64,000 nucleotides of DNA from Romboutsia faecis (GCF_014323405.1 NZ_JACRWE010000001.1:434001-498000); one strand, 5' to 3'. Positions 9,234 through 18,180 are shown, counted from the stretch's first letter. Translations and numbers: made by a program. Notes: a model not told the origin generated them from the sequence alone.

Positions 9234-9340
9234 ATTGCATCTAAATAATTAATATTTATACTAAATTCCTGTCAATTGGTTCATTTAAAACTTCATTGAT
9301 TTTGTAAAGCATAAAAGTATAATTTAGAAGGAGTGTTTTT

Positions 9341-10711
9341 ATGAATTTAATTGATGTACTAAACAATATTGACTCATTTATTTGGGGTCCACCTTTACTG
9401 GTACTTTTAGTTGGTACTGGTATGCTATTTACTTTCAAATTAGGATTTTTACAAATAACCAAATTACCTAAAGCATTAAAATTAATTTTCTTTGCTGAAA
9501 ATAATGGTAACGGAGACATTTCAAGCTTTGGTGCCTTATGTACAGCTCTTGCAGCTACAGTTGGTACTGGTAATATTGTTGGTGTTGCTACGGCTATAAA
9601 AGCTGGTGGACCAGGAGCATTATTTTGGATGTGGCTTGCAGCATTCTTCGGAATGGCAACAAAGTATGCTGAAGGTGTACTTGCAATAAAATATAGAACT
9701 AAAGATAAAAATGGCCAAATTTCTGGAGGTCCAATGTATTATATACTTAATGGTATGGGAGAAAAATACAAACCTCTTGCAGTATTCTTCGCTTTTAGTG
9801 GTATATTAGTTGCATTATTAGGAATAGGTACATTTACTCAAGTAAATGCAATTACAGATGCTATAAACGGAAGTTTCAGTATAAATCCCAAAATAACGGG
9901 TATCATTCTTGCAGTACTTGTTGCGTTAGTAGTATTCGGTGGCTTACAAAGTATTTCTAAAGTTGCTACTAAAGTAGTTCCTTTTATGTCTGTAGCTTAT
10001 ATACTTATTTGCTTATTAATACTAGGATCTTCATATAAAGAAATACCAGAAACCTTTGCTTTGATAGTTAAAAGTGCATTTAACCATACTGCTGCATTTG
10101 GTGGATTCTTAGGTGCAACTGTAAGTATGGCAATTAGAAATGGTATCGCTCGAGGTGTCTTTTCAAATGAATCAGGACTTGGTAGCGCTCCTATAGCAGC
10201 AGCTGCTGCTAAGACGGAATGGCCAGCAGAACAAGGCCTTATATCTATGACTGGTACTTTTATAGACAGCTTAGTTATTTGTACACTTACTGGCTTATCG
10301 TTAATACTATCAGGTGTATGGCAATCAGATTTAAATGGTGCTATTATGACTCAAGCAGCATTTGCAAGTATCTTCCCAACAATAGGGCCTTTGTTCTTAA
10401 CTATTAGCTTAAGCTTATTTGCTTTTACCACAATATTAGGTTGGAGCTATTATGGAGAACGATGCTTTGAGTTCCTATTTGGTGTAAAATGTATAAATGG
10501 ATATAGAGCTACATTCGTAATAATGGTTCTACTTGGATCATTTTTAAAGTTAGAAGTAATTTGGATAATAGCTGATATAGTTAATGGACTTATGGCATTA
10601 CCAAATTTAATTGCTCTAATCTTCTTATCTTCAGTTGTAGTAGCTGAAACTAAATTATATATGAATCATTTAAATAAAAAAGAAGATATTAAAGAAACTA
10701 TAGAAATTTAA
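9341..10711 (+). CDS. Sodium:alanine/glycine symporter (AgcS family)
   Basis: A 456-residue polytopic membrane protein of the alanine-or-glycine:cation symporter family. It imports small neutral amino acids with Na+. Family signatures are SFGALCTALAATVGTGNIVG near residue 65, the FLGATVSMAIRNGIARGVF segment, and the adjacent SNESGLGSAPIAAA. The tandem glycine riboswitch upstream argues that glycine is a main substrate, which fits a glycine-fermenting clostridium. The start has AGAAGGAG at 9326-9333. The gene is monocistronic and ends at the hairpin at 10724. Confidence 0.96.
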   Translation: MNLIDVLNNIDSFIWGPPLLVLLVGTGMLFTFKLGFLQITKLPKALKLIFFAENNGNGDISSFGALCTALAATVGTGNIVGVATAIKAGGPGALFWMWLAAFFGMATKYAEGVLAIKYRTKDKNGQISGGPMYYILNGMGEKYKPLAVFFAFSGILVALLGIGTFTQVNAITDAINGSFSINPKITGIILAVLVALVVFGGLQSISKVATKVVPFMSVAYILICLLILGSSYKEIPETFALIVKSAFNHTAAFGGFLGATVSMAIRNGIARGVFSNESGLGSAPIAAAAAKTEWPAEQGLISMTGTFIDSLVICTLTGLSLILSGVWQSDLNGAIMTQAAFASIFPTIGPLFLTISLSLFAFTTILGWSYYGERCFEFLFGVKCINGYRATFVIMVLLGSFLKLEVIWIIADIVNGLMALPNLIALIFLSSVVVAETKLYMNHLNKKEDIKETIEI

Positions 10712-10723
10712 TTTTAATCATAA

Positions 10724-10761
10724 AAAAGAGTACTTAAATAAATTTATCTTAGTACTCTTTT
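10724..10761. terminator. Bidirectional intrinsic terminator
   Basis: AAAAGAGTACT (10724-10734) pairs with AGTACTCTTTT (10751-10761), between the convergent symporter and DUF4405 genes. Confidence 0.88.
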
Positions 10762-10804
10762 CTATAATTAAGTAAATATTATATTATTTTTCTATAAACA
10801 TATT

Positions 10805-11551
10805 TTAAGCTAATATTTTAGTACTTTTTACGTCTAATTTTCTAGATTTCTTTAGCGCTTTATCACTATAATAAGTCACTATAGAAAACACAGAAATTAT
10901 AGAACCATATGTACTTGCTACATCCATAAACGACGGTTTTTCAAATTTCCCATAATAACTATTCCCACCTTCTAACTCTTGTGGTACTATATGTTGCACT
11001 ACATACTCAATACATGTATATGTTTTAGTAAAATAATTTTGAGTATAAATTGTATAAGAACCAAAAGCAAGTGTAACTAGAATAATTAACGATGAAATTA
11101 ATTTCGTTGCATTACTACTCTTAATTTTGAAAATTTTTTTTAATATATTCATTACCCAGTTCCAATAAAGACCTATATGTATTCCTATAAGTGCTATTGA
11201 TAAATAAGATGCACCAAAGTGAAGCATCTTCCAAAACATTACTCTATCATAGGTATTCGCTTTTATTATATAAACTCCACTAAACAATATTGCTATGATT
11301 GATATAAATAGTATCAAACTTATGACATATGATAATTTCGTTCTAAATTTAATTTTTTTATCAAATAATCTCATACCTATATTAGCTATCCATTTTCTAT
11401 TTAAAAGCATATGTACTAATATAAATATTCCAAATATCATTCCACTTATCATGTGAAATTTCATACTTATTAAATTTTTCTTAAAGAAAGTTATAAATAA
11501 TACAGCCATTGCTACATCTAAAATTATTTTTGTTATATTCTTCTTGTTCAT
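10805..11551 (-). CDS. DUF4405-type membrane protein, cytochrome-b-like
   Basis: A 248-residue protein with about five membrane segments. The early FHMISGMIFGIFILVHMLLNR and the later MLHFGASYLSIALIGIHIG each carry two histidines spaced about 14 residues apart inside predicted helices, the pattern of a four-helix cytochrome b that holds two hemes. This matches DUF4405. The C-terminal part continues outside the membrane and ends after one more hydrophobic segment. It is likely an electron-transfer or flavin/quinone-linked membrane protein; the partner is unknown. It lies next to the heme-uptake genes but has its own start region with a Fur-like site at 11571-11589, consistent with iron-responsive control. 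Confidence 0.7.
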   Translation of the reverse strand: MNKKNITKIILDVAMAVLFITFFKKNLISMKFHMISGMIFGIFILVHMLLNRKWIANIGMRLFDKKIKFRTKLSYVISLILFISIIAILFSGVYIIKANTYDRVMFWKMLHFGASYLSIALIGIHIGLYWNWVMNILKKIFKIKSSNATKLISSLIILVTLAFGSYTIYTQNYFTKTYTCIEYVVQHIVPQELEGGNSYYGKFEKPSFMDVASTYGSIISVFSIVTYYSDKALKKSRKLDVKSTKILA

Positions 11552-11570
11552 TATAAAACTCCTATTAATT

Positions 11571-11589
11571 GATATTTATTTTCATTTTC
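11571..11589 (-). promoter_or_regulatory. Fur-box-like operator upstream of the DUF4405 gene
   Basis: The minus-strand sequence GAAAATGAAAATAAATATC matches 15 of 19 positions of the classical Fur box GATAATGATAATCATTATC. It sits about 20 bases before the ATG, just upstream of the AGGAG site. AT-rich DNA raises the chance background, so this is moderate evidence. Confidence 0.45.
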
Positions 11590-11704
11590 AATTAATATTT
11601 TATATTTTTCTTTAACTCAAAACTTTAAATATTTTTAGATATTTATAATATTTTTAAAAATTATTTTCCTTTCTTACTTTCTGTTATTATTTAAACCATC
11701 TTTA

Positions 11705-12487
11705 CTACATATTACATACTCTAGTAGGTATAAAGTATGTATCTTTATCTAGTGTACTCACTACACCATCCACCTTATATACATCTTTTAATAGTTCTCT
11801 ATTTATTATATTTTTAGCTGATCCATTCTTTATAATTCTTCCATTTTTCATTATAATGATATTATGACTATATTTTATAGCTTGATTTATATCATGAAGG
11901 ACCATAACTATTGTTATTCCATACTCTTCATTAAGCTTTTTAACAAGCTCTAAAATTTCAATTTGGTGATAAATATCTAAATAAGTTGTAGGTTCATCTA
12001 AAAACAATACTTCTGGCTTTTGAGCCAATGCCATAGATATAAATACCCGTTGTCTTTCTCCCCCTGATAAACTCATTACTTGCTTATCTCTATATTCTTC
12101 TAATCCTGTACATTTTATAGCCCAATCTATAACTTCAGCATCACTTTTAGTTTCCTTTTCAAAAAATCCCTTATGTGGTAATCTTCCATAACTAATTAAA
12201 TTTTCTACACTTATATCATTTGGAACAGAGTTTTGCTGATGAACTGTTGCAACCTTCTTAGCAATATCTTTATATTTCATATTACTAATATTTAAATCAT
12301 CGATTAGTATCTCACCACTTTTTACTTTACTAATTCCACATAATAAACTTAAAAGTGTTGATTTCCCACTTCCATTAGGACCTAATATTGTTGTCACATT
12401 TCCTTTTTGTATATTCACATTTAAGCCTTTTATAAACTCTTTATTCCCATCATATGAAAATTCTATATTTTTTCCAACTATCATCAT
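11705..12487 (-). CDS. Heme/iron-siderophore ABC transporter, ATP-binding subunit
   Basis: A 260-residue FecE/HmuV-type ATPase that powers import through the adjacent FecCD-type permease. Walker A GPNGSGKST (residues about 38-46), signature LSGGERQR, Walker B VLFLDEPT and the switch histidine in VMVLHDINQA are all intact. Its start overlaps the permease stop by four bases (ATGA), so translation is coupled. It is the last gene of the NEAT-sortase-binding protein-permease-ATPase operon. The binding protein is IsdE-like, so heme is the expected cargo. Confidence 0.93.
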   Translation of the reverse strand: MMIVGKNIEFSYDGNKEFIKGLNVNIQKGNVTTILGPNGSGKSTLLSLLCGISKVKSGEILIDDLNISNMKYKDIAKKVATVHQQNSVPNDISVENLISYGRLPHKGFFEKETKSDAEVIDWAIKCTGLEEYRDKQVMSLSGGERQRVFISMALAQKPEVLFLDEPTTYLDIYHQIEILELVKKLNEEYGITIVMVLHDINQAIKYSHNIIIMKNGRIIKNGSAKNIINRELLKDVYKVDGVVSTLDKDTYFIPTRVCNM

Positions 12488-13473
12488 ACTTCGCTCCTTC
12501 TAAGTAAATATAAAAATACTGGTCCTCCAATTACAGCCATAACTATACCTACAGGAATTTCTAAAGGAATAAATACTGTTCTTCCTAATGTATCTGCTAA
12601 TAATAAAAGAATTCCTCCCATAGTTACACTAAATGGTATTAAGTACTTGTGACCTGAGCCCATAATAATTCTGCAAATGTGTGGAACTACAAGACCAACA
12701 AAAGCAATTACACCTCCTATAGATGTTGCTGTTGCACTTAAGAAAACAGCTACAATACATATTAAAGATATATGTAAGTCATAATTTAAACCTAAACTTT
12801 TTGCATTTTTTTCTCCCAATACTATTAAATCACAAGATTTATACAGTATAAACGCTCCTATATGTCCAATTATAGAGTATATTAGTAATAATTTTATATC
12901 TATCCATGTTATATTTGCTAAACTACCAGTTAACCAACTTTGAACACTACTAACGGTTCCTGCTCCAAATTGTACTGTAATATTAGTTATTGCAGTAAGC
13001 ATTGCATTTACTGCTACACCAGCTAAAACTATTCTAACTGGTGATAAACCTTTTTTAAAAGCTAATCCGCATACTAAAATACATGAAACTAGTCCTCCTA
13101 AGAACCCAAATAAAGGCCTTATGGTATTTAAGGTAGGGAAAAATAATAATATTATTACTGAAACTAAAGATGCTCCAGAAGATATCCCTACTATAGAAGG
13201 CTCCGCTAATGGATTTCTTATTATCGCTTGTAAAAGTACACCTGATACTGCTAAATTAGCACCTATAATAATGGCTGCTAAAACTCTTGGAATTCTTATA
13301 TCCCTTATTATACTTACCTTAGGGTCATCTGTATTTAGTAATAAACCTTTTATAAGATCTTTTAATTCTACTTTTATACTACCTAAATTTATAGATATTA
13401 AAAATAATATAACTACAGCTATAAATGATATAAATATTATTTTATTTTTCTTATTTTTAGATTTTATGCTCAT
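12484..13473 (-). CDS. FecCD-type heme/iron ABC transporter permease
   Basis: A 329-residue permease with about nine or ten membrane helices. RIPRVLAAIIIGANLAVSGV near residue 62, NPLAEPSIVGISSGAS near 88 and the cytoplasmic VGLVVPHICRIIMG near 260 are diagnostic of the BtuC/FecCD family. It forms the membrane channel with the ATPase downstream and receives cargo from the IsdE-like lipoprotein encoded just upstream. The start has GAGG about 11 bases before ATG, and the gap from the binding-protein gene is 20 bp. As in other FecCD importers, one permease gene probably gives a homodimer. Confidence 0.94.
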   Translation of the reverse strand: MSIKSKNKKNKIIFISFIAVVILFLISINLGSIKVELKDLIKGLLLNTDDPKVSIIRDIRIPRVLAAIIIGANLAVSGVLLQAIIRNPLAEPSIVGISSGASLVSVIILLFFPTLNTIRPLFGFLGGLVSCILVCGLAFKKGLSPVRIVLAGVAVNAMLTAITNITVQFGAGTVSSVQSWLTGSLANITWIDIKLLLIYSIIGHIGAFILYKSCDLIVLGEKNAKSLGLNYDLHISLICIVAVFLSATATSIGGVIAFVGLVVPHICRIIMGSGHKYLIPFSVTMGGILLLLADTLGRTVFIPLEIPVGIVMAVIGGPVFLYLLRRSEV

Positions 13474-13493
13474 GTTAGTTCAACCTCATATTA

Positions 13494-14393
13494 TTAATAA
13501 AGTAAATCGTGCATCATATCTAAAGCCTCTATCACCTTTAAGTTTGCACTCATGCCAAAATAATCATTTTCTAAATAATAAACTTCTCCATTTTTTACTG
13601 CATTTAAATTTTTCCATGCTGCATCTGTTTCTAATGTATTTTTAACTTGTGCTTTCGTAGTTTCTGGATCGGCATGTGTCATTACCACAATTTTATCTGG
13701 ATTTAAATTTAGTAATTCTTCTTTGTTAATTTGTACAAAAGATGATGTCGAATTCTCTAATACATTTTTTCCACCAGCTAAATCAACTAAATTCCCTACA
13801 TAACACTTTTCAGTTCCTAGCATCATCGTACCTGGTGCTCCAAATACAACTAGCACATTAGGTTTTTCATTATTGTTAAATTTCGATTCTAATTCGCTTT
13901 CTTTTGTTTCTAATTCATTTATTATTTCATTAGCCTTATCTATCTTATTAAACTTTTCTCCTAAAGTAGTTATAGTTTCTTTTAAATCATTATAACTAGT
14001 TAAATTTACAAATTCACTAGGTATATTATTTTGTTTAAAATTATCTATGAAATCTTGACCAAGTGTGTCTACCGATACTACAACATCTGGATTTAAAGAT
14101 TTTATTATTTCTAAGTCAGGATTCATCGGCGTTCCAACTTCTACGGCATCTTTAGCACCTTCCGGAATATCATATGATGTTGTTGGGATTCCACTTATTT
14201 TGATGCCTAGCTCATCCAATATTTGTGCAACTGCAACAGATGTTGCTATTACAACAGAATCATCCCCATAACTTTCTTTATTTAATTTATCTTCTTTAGA
14301 ATTGCTATTATCTATACTTGTATTAGAACAACCAACTACTGATAGCATCATTACTGACGTACAGATACTTATTAAATACTTTTTAAATTTCAT
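13494..14393 (-). CDS. isdE: IsdE-like heme-binding lipoprotein
   Basis: A 299-residue ABC substrate-binding lipoprotein. The signal peptide ends in the lipobox LSVVGC with Cys22, so it is anchored in the outer face of the membrane. The two-lobed class III fold is supported by VVIATSVAVAQILDELG and NPDVVVSVDTLG. In Staphylococcus aureus IsdE, heme is held by a methionine and a histidine; here VGTPMNPD (Met90) and VMTHADPE supply matching residues, and the C-terminal FGMSANLKVIEALD is IsdE-like. It should collect heme from the NEAT proteins encoded upstream in the operon and pass it to the FecCD permease. Confidence 0.88.
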   Translation of the reverse strand: MKFKKYLISICTSVMMLSVVGCSNTSIDNSNSKEDKLNKESYGDDSVVIATSVAVAQILDELGIKISGIPTTSYDIPEGAKDAVEVGTPMNPDLEIIKSLNPDVVVSVDTLGQDFIDNFKQNNIPSEFVNLTSYNDLKETITTLGEKFNKIDKANEIINELETKESELESKFNNNEKPNVLVVFGAPGTMMLGTEKCYVGNLVDLAGGKNVLENSTSSFVQINKEELLNLNPDKIVVMTHADPETTKAQVKNTLETDAAWKNLNAVKNGEVYYLENDYFGMSANLKVIEALDMMHDLLY

Positions 14394-14406
14394 TTTAATC
14401 TCCTCT

Positions 14407-14949
14407 TTACTTTAATCTAGCTTTTACAATCAATCTGTCTTTACCTTGATTTGAACAAGTAACTATTGTTAATTCCTTTAAATCATTATCTTGACTTAAA
14501 ACACCCATGTTAGTAGGTTCTGTTTCAAATATATCATTAACAACATATATAAATTCACCATTTGATGTAGTTATTATTATCTCATCATCAATTTTTATCT
14601 TATGAAGATCATTAAATATATTATTATATATCGTACTACTATGACCTGCTATACAGAAATTCCCATTATCTCCTGGCATAGGGGTATTCTCAAAATGACC
14701 TACATAGTATTTTATTTGGTCTTTACCTGTACCACTTACAATTGCCGTACTGATATTTAAACTTGGTATATCTATTAAACCTATTTCATCACCTAAATTG
14801 ATATCTTTTATTTCTTCTCTATTTTCTATCTTTTGAGTAAATTTATTTTTAGCCTGATTTTGTTTATATTTTGTATACATATTTAAAGACACTGAGCCTA
14901 ATATTAATATTAAACCCAGTGTAAATAATATCTTAGATATTCTTTTCAT
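14407..14949 (-). CDS. Sortase, class D-like
   Basis: A 180-residue sortase with an N-terminal membrane anchor (residues about 6-25). The catalytic histidine is in IAGHSST, the cysteine in LTIVTCSN and the arginine in DRLIVKARL. The LTIVTC context and the short length fit class D better than class B, though heme-locus sortases in other Firmicutes are usually class B. It joins a sorting-motif threonine to the cell wall. A likely substrate is the LPQTG protein at 15603. The start abuts the stop of the upstream NEAT gene with no gap, so translation is coupled; no strong separate ribosome site is seen. Confidence 0.85.
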   Translation of the reverse strand: MKRISKILFTLGLILILGSVSLNMYTKYKQNQAKNKFTQKIENREEIKDINLGDEIGLIDIPSLNISTAIVSGTGKDQIKYYVGHFENTPMPGDNGNFCIAGHSSTIYNNIFNDLHKIKIDDEIIITTSNGEFIYVVNDIFETEPTNMGVLSQDNDLKELTIVTCSNQGKDRLIVKARLK

Positions 14950-15594
14950 CTACTTTTTCTTCTTAACCATAAAGAATATTACTGCTATGGCTAAAATAAC
15001 TACTCCACCTATTAAAGGTATATTAATTGATGTTTTTTCTGAAGCATCTTTTACTTGCGAATCTGTTTTATCTGATTCTACAGAAGTTTCCTCAACTTTT
15101 GGTTCTTCTTCAATTGCTTCTACTAACTCTATAGTATCTAATTTAGGTATTAACTCATACTCAACATCTCTTCCCATTGCATCTACATACATTTGGATAA
15201 CTATCTTATCTTTTGGGTCTGATACTTCAAATTTTAATTTTATAGTACCTTCTTCAGTGTTTTCTTCAACTTTTTCGTATTTTACACTTTCATCATTTAC
15301 AAGAACCCTATGATTGTTCATATATTGAGCTCCCGAAAGACCTAGAGTATAATAAATTTTACCATCTCTTTTTTCAAGTGTCATGTCTTCATCTGTATAA
15401 GATCTTGACATTGACATTCCTATTTCACTACCGTCTTCATAGTTAGTATCATTTTTTAAAGTATATATTCCACTTGATATTTCATCTTTATTATCTGCAT
15501 GTACAATATTTGAAGACAGTGATAGAGCACCTATTAAAATTAAAGAGAATACTGTACTTACTTTACTAAATAATTTATTTTTAAATGATTTCAT
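14950..15594 (-). CDS. Membrane-anchored single-NEAT-domain protein
   Basis: A 214-residue exported protein: signal peptide (1-33), one NEAT domain (about 38-150), an acidic spacer and a C-terminal helix (about 188-208) followed by KKKK. NEAT signatures include GIYTLKND, the SMSRSY short helix, and MYVDAMGRDVEYE in the last strand. The usual heme-ligand pattern YxxxY in that strand reads M-GRD-V here. There is no LPxTG-like motif before the C-terminal helix, so it probably stays in the membrane rather than being sorted. It could relay heme from the wall protein at 15603 to the IsdE-like lipoprotein. Confidence 0.87.
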   Translation of the reverse strand: MKSFKNKLFSKVSTVFSLILIGALSLSSNIVHADNKDEISSGIYTLKNDTNYEDGSEIGMSMSRSYTDEDMTLEKRDGKIYYTLGLSGAQYMNNHRVLVNDESVKYEKVEENTEEGTIKLKFEVSDPKDKIVIQMYVDAMGRDVEYELIPKLDTIELVEAIEEEPKVEETSVESDKTDSQVKDASEKTSINIPLIGGVVILAIAVIFFMVKKKK

Positions 15595-15602
15595 TTTATT
15601 TC

Positions 15603-17258
15603 CTACTTTCTTTTTCTTCTTCCTAATATTCCTGCTAATGCCATCATTGCACTACCTGCACCTATTGCAATATTTGAGTCTATTAGTGCACCAGTTTGTG
15701 GAAGAGTTCCATCTTCATTCACATCAAAATCTTTAACAAATTTTAAAGTATCTTCTAATAAACTTACCCCAAATGATATTTCTCTAGACATTGGTATTAC
15801 ATATAAACCAACTTTTATAGAGTCACTTAAGTCAGATACTTTGAATCTTAAACTTATGCTATCACCTGATTTAGATACTACAGTGTGTGAAACCTTACTT
15901 CCATTTACATATATAGCATGATTTTTCATATAACTTGCTCCTGTAAATGTAAATGTAACATAAGTTTGTCCATCCACTATTTCTACTTTAGAAGTAGAAT
16001 TTAAATACTTTCTAGCCATATCTTTTCCAGTTTGACTTGAGTGTGAAACTGTATTTTTAATTGTGTATAACTTACCTTTTTTTGCAACAGATTCCGTTAC
16101 AGAATCATCTGAACTTCCATTGTTTGTTATACCGTTGTTTGTTATACCATTGTTTGATGTCCCACTGTTATTATTATTTGAACTTCCGTTATTTCCAGTA
16201 CTATCACCAAATACTAAAGATGATTTATCAAATGTTGTTTTAAAGCTTACATCTCTTCCCATAATACTAACTTTTACTGTTACTAGAACTTCTGAATCTA
16301 TTGATGGTATTTCAAAACTTATAGTTCTATTACTTTTGTTAACAGTTGTTTTGACATTTTTACCATCTACACTTACTCTAAAGTTTTCTAAAAACGAATA
16401 TTGTTCTTGAGCAAATGTTAATGTAACTGTTATTTTTCCATTCTTAACTTCTATAAGATTTTTTTCTTCTAATACTTGTCTCGCCATGTTATTACCAAGT
16501 TCACTATTTCCTGTTCCTACATAAGAAACATCATTAGAAACTGTATATGTACCATCTTTTATAGTTCCTGAAGTTGTATTATTGTTATTGTTGTTATTAT
16601 TGTTATCTGGCATTTCTGGCGTTTCTGGTGTTTCTGGTGTTTCTGGTGTTTCTGGTGTTTCTGGTGTTTCTGGTGTTTCTGGTGTTTCTGGTGTTTCTGG
16701 TGTTTCTGGTGTTTCTGGCGTTTCTGGCGTTTCTGGCGTTTCTGGTGTTTCTACCTCGTCATATTCTATAGAAGATTTATCAAAATCAGTTTTAAAACTT
16801 ACATCCCTACCCATCATTATTACATTTATAGTAACTACTACTTCTGAATCTATTGATGGCATTTCAAAAGTTAAAGTTCTATTTGTCTTATCAATAATAA
16901 TATCATCTGAATCTATAGACTTACCATCTACACTTACTCTGAAATTTCCTAGCATACTGTACATTGCTGGTGTGAATTTTATAGTAGTTTTTACTTTTCC
17001 ATCTTTAATTTCTATAGTTGACTCTTCATCTAATACTTGCCTAGCCATAGAGTTTCCTGTTTCTGCATTCCCATCGCCTACATATGTAACTGTATTTTTA
17101 ACAGTATATTTTCCATCTTTTACAACTGTTGTTGTAGCTTTTATCCCTTCGCTTATGTAACTATCTGCATATGAATAATTAACCATTCCTGTCGATACAA
17201 CTGAGATTATTGCTATAGCAGCTGCTGTAGTTTTTAGTGCTTTATTTCTAAATATCAT
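15603..17258 (-). CDS. Cell-wall-anchored protein with three NEAT domains (LPQTG)
   Basis: A 551-residue surface protein: signal peptide (1-32), NEAT1 (about 38-165), a Glu-Thr-Pro repeat linker (about 169-216) and Asn run, NEAT2 (about 235-355), an Asn/Ser-rich linker, NEAT3 (about 395-505), then LPQTG (519-523), a hydrophobic segment and RRKRK. Each NEAT domain has an N-M-A-R or D-M-A-R short helix and a last strand reading xxMGRDVSF or xxMSREISF. The tyrosine ligands typical of heme-binding NEAT domains are absent from that position. The family binds heme or hemoproteins at the wall. It is the first gene of the operon, behind a Fur-box promoter, with a strong TGGAGGA site. Confidence 0.93.
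   Translation of the reverse strand: MIFRNKALKTTAAAIAIISVVSTGMVNYSYADSYISEGIKATTTVVKDGKYTVKNTVTYVGDGNAETGNSMARQVLDEESTIEIKDGKVKTTIKFTPAMYSMLGNFRVSVDGKSIDSDDIIIDKTNRTLTFEMPSIDSEVVVTINVIMMGRDVSFKTDFDKSSIEYDEVETPETPETPETPETPETPETPETPETPETPETPETPETPETPETPEMPDNNNNNNNNNTTSGTIKDGTYTVSNDVSYVGTGNSELGNNMARQVLEEKNLIEVKNGKITVTLTFAQEQYSFLENFRVSVDGKNVKTTVNKSNRTISFEIPSIDSEVLVTVKVSIMGRDVSFKTTFDKSSLVFGDSTGNNGSSNNNNSGTSNNGITNNGITNNGSSDDSVTESVAKKGKLYTIKNTVSHSSQTGKDMARKYLNSTSKVEIVDGQTYVTFTFTGASYMKNHAIYVNGSKVSHTVVSKSGDSISLRFKVSDLSDSIKVGLYVIPMSREISFGVSLLEDTLKFVKDFDVNEDGTLPQTGALIDSNIAIGAGSAMMALAGILGRRKRK
16606..16749 (-). repeat. Tandem 9-bp repeat encoding (Glu-Thr-Pro)n
   Basis: Sixteen consecutive 9-bp units of TCTGG[T/C]GTT (plus strand) encode fifteen Glu-Thr-Pro triplets and one Glu-Met-Pro. 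The unit is a multiple of three, so copy-number change would lengthen or shorten the stalk between NEAT1 and NEAT2 without shifting the frame. Confidence 0.95.
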
Positions 17259-17325
17259 ATTATTCCTCCAAATATTATTAACAATTATTATCTATTGACT
17301 TTTATTATCATAAAAAGTATTATTT

Positions 17326-17353
17326 ATTATATGATACTGATTTTCATTTACAA
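17326..17353 (-). promoter_or_regulatory. Promoter of the NEAT operon with an overlapping Fur-like box
   Basis: On the minus strand TTGTAA (17348-17353) and TATAAT (17326-17331) are separated by 16 bases. The plus-strand sequence GATACTGATTTTCATTTAC at 17333-17351 matches 14 of 19 positions of the Fur consensus and fills the spacer. Fur bound there would block RNA polymerase, giving induction by iron starvation. Confidence 0.65.
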
Positions 17354-17439
17354 GCTAAGTATACATTAATTTTCATAAATATTTTTTAATATATTTATAT
17401 ATTTTTTAAAATATTTAAATAATTTTTTAGGAGTAATAA

Positions 17440-18177
17440 ATGAGTTTTGAATATTCGATAATAAAAGACTTTTATGATTGTTGTAGTGTACCGATTAAAT
17501 TAATAAATTATGAATTTGAAGATTTATGCAAAATCGGATATACAGACTTCTTCGATAGAATATACCCTTTAGAAGACATTAAAATAAATATAAAAAATTG
17601 TAAAGATGAGTTAATAAATACTCATATACAGCTAAAAAATGATATTAACTATAAAGTAATTGATATATGTAAATATAATAAAAAAATTGGCTACTTTATA
17701 ATTGGACCATTTCGAACTAACCATATTACCAACTTGATAAATAAAGACATTACATATAAACCACTTACATGTTCTAACTATCTATGTAATTTAATTTTAA
17801 ATATTTACGAAGATAAACTGAAAAATCAAGATGCACCAAACACGATAATGAGTCCTTATATACGTAAAGCAATAGGATATATACATCATCATTATCAAGA
17901 TGAGATTTCTATTGACTCTATTTGCGAAAAATTAGATATAAATAAATGCTACTTTTGCAGCTTATTTAAAAAATATACAGGTCATACATTTTCTTATTTT
18001 TTAAATAATTTTAGAGTAGAAAAAAGTAAAGAGCTTTTAGCTAAAACTGATCTAAGTCTACTTGAAGTTGCATTTTCTGTAGGTTTCAATAACCAAACAT
18101 ATTACAGTATAATATTTAAAAAATTCACTAACCAGACCCCATCTCAATACAGATCTTCTATGCTTTTAAAAGAATAA
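17440..18177 (+). CDS. AraC-family transcriptional regulator
   Basis: A 245-residue regulator. The C-terminal 100 residues are an AraC DNA-binding domain with two helix-turn-helix units: ISIDSICEKLDINKCYFCSLF and LSLLEVAFSVGFNNQTYYSIIF, ending in TPSQYRSS. The N-terminal 130 residues are a sensing domain that I do not recognise; it includes DLCKIGYTDFFDRIYP and several cysteines, a loose likeness to PocR-type ligand domains. The gene is divergent from the NEAT operon with a 180-bp shared regulatory region, so it may activate that operon, its own gene, or both. AGGAG lies just before ATG. Confidence 0.88.
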   Translation: MSFEYSIIKDFYDCCSVPIKLINYEFEDLCKIGYTDFFDRIYPLEDIKINIKNCKDELINTHIQLKNDINYKVIDICKYNKKIGYFIIGPFRTNHITNLINKDITYKPLTCSNYLCNLILNIYEDKLKNQDAPNTIMSPYIRKAIGYIHHHYQDEISIDSICEKLDINKCYFCSLFKKYTGHTFSYFLNNFRVEKSKELLAKTDLSLLEVAFSVGFNNQTYYSIIFKKFTNQTPSQYRSSMLLKE

Positions 18178-18180
18178 AAC

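Noticed and set aside
15000..15060. LPxTG-like sorting signal in the 14950 NEAT protein
   Set aside because: The stretch before the C-terminal helix reads SINIPLIGG; it has no Pro-x-Thr core.
16606..16749. Short direct repeats as a possible CRISPR array
   Set aside because: Units are 9 bp without spacers and lie inside a coding region.
16574..17160. Plus-strand open frames rich in Val-Ser-Gly opposite the NEAT gene
   Set aside because: They are antisense readings of the Glu-Thr-Pro repeat and lack a ribosome site; the minus-strand NEAT protein explains the sequence.
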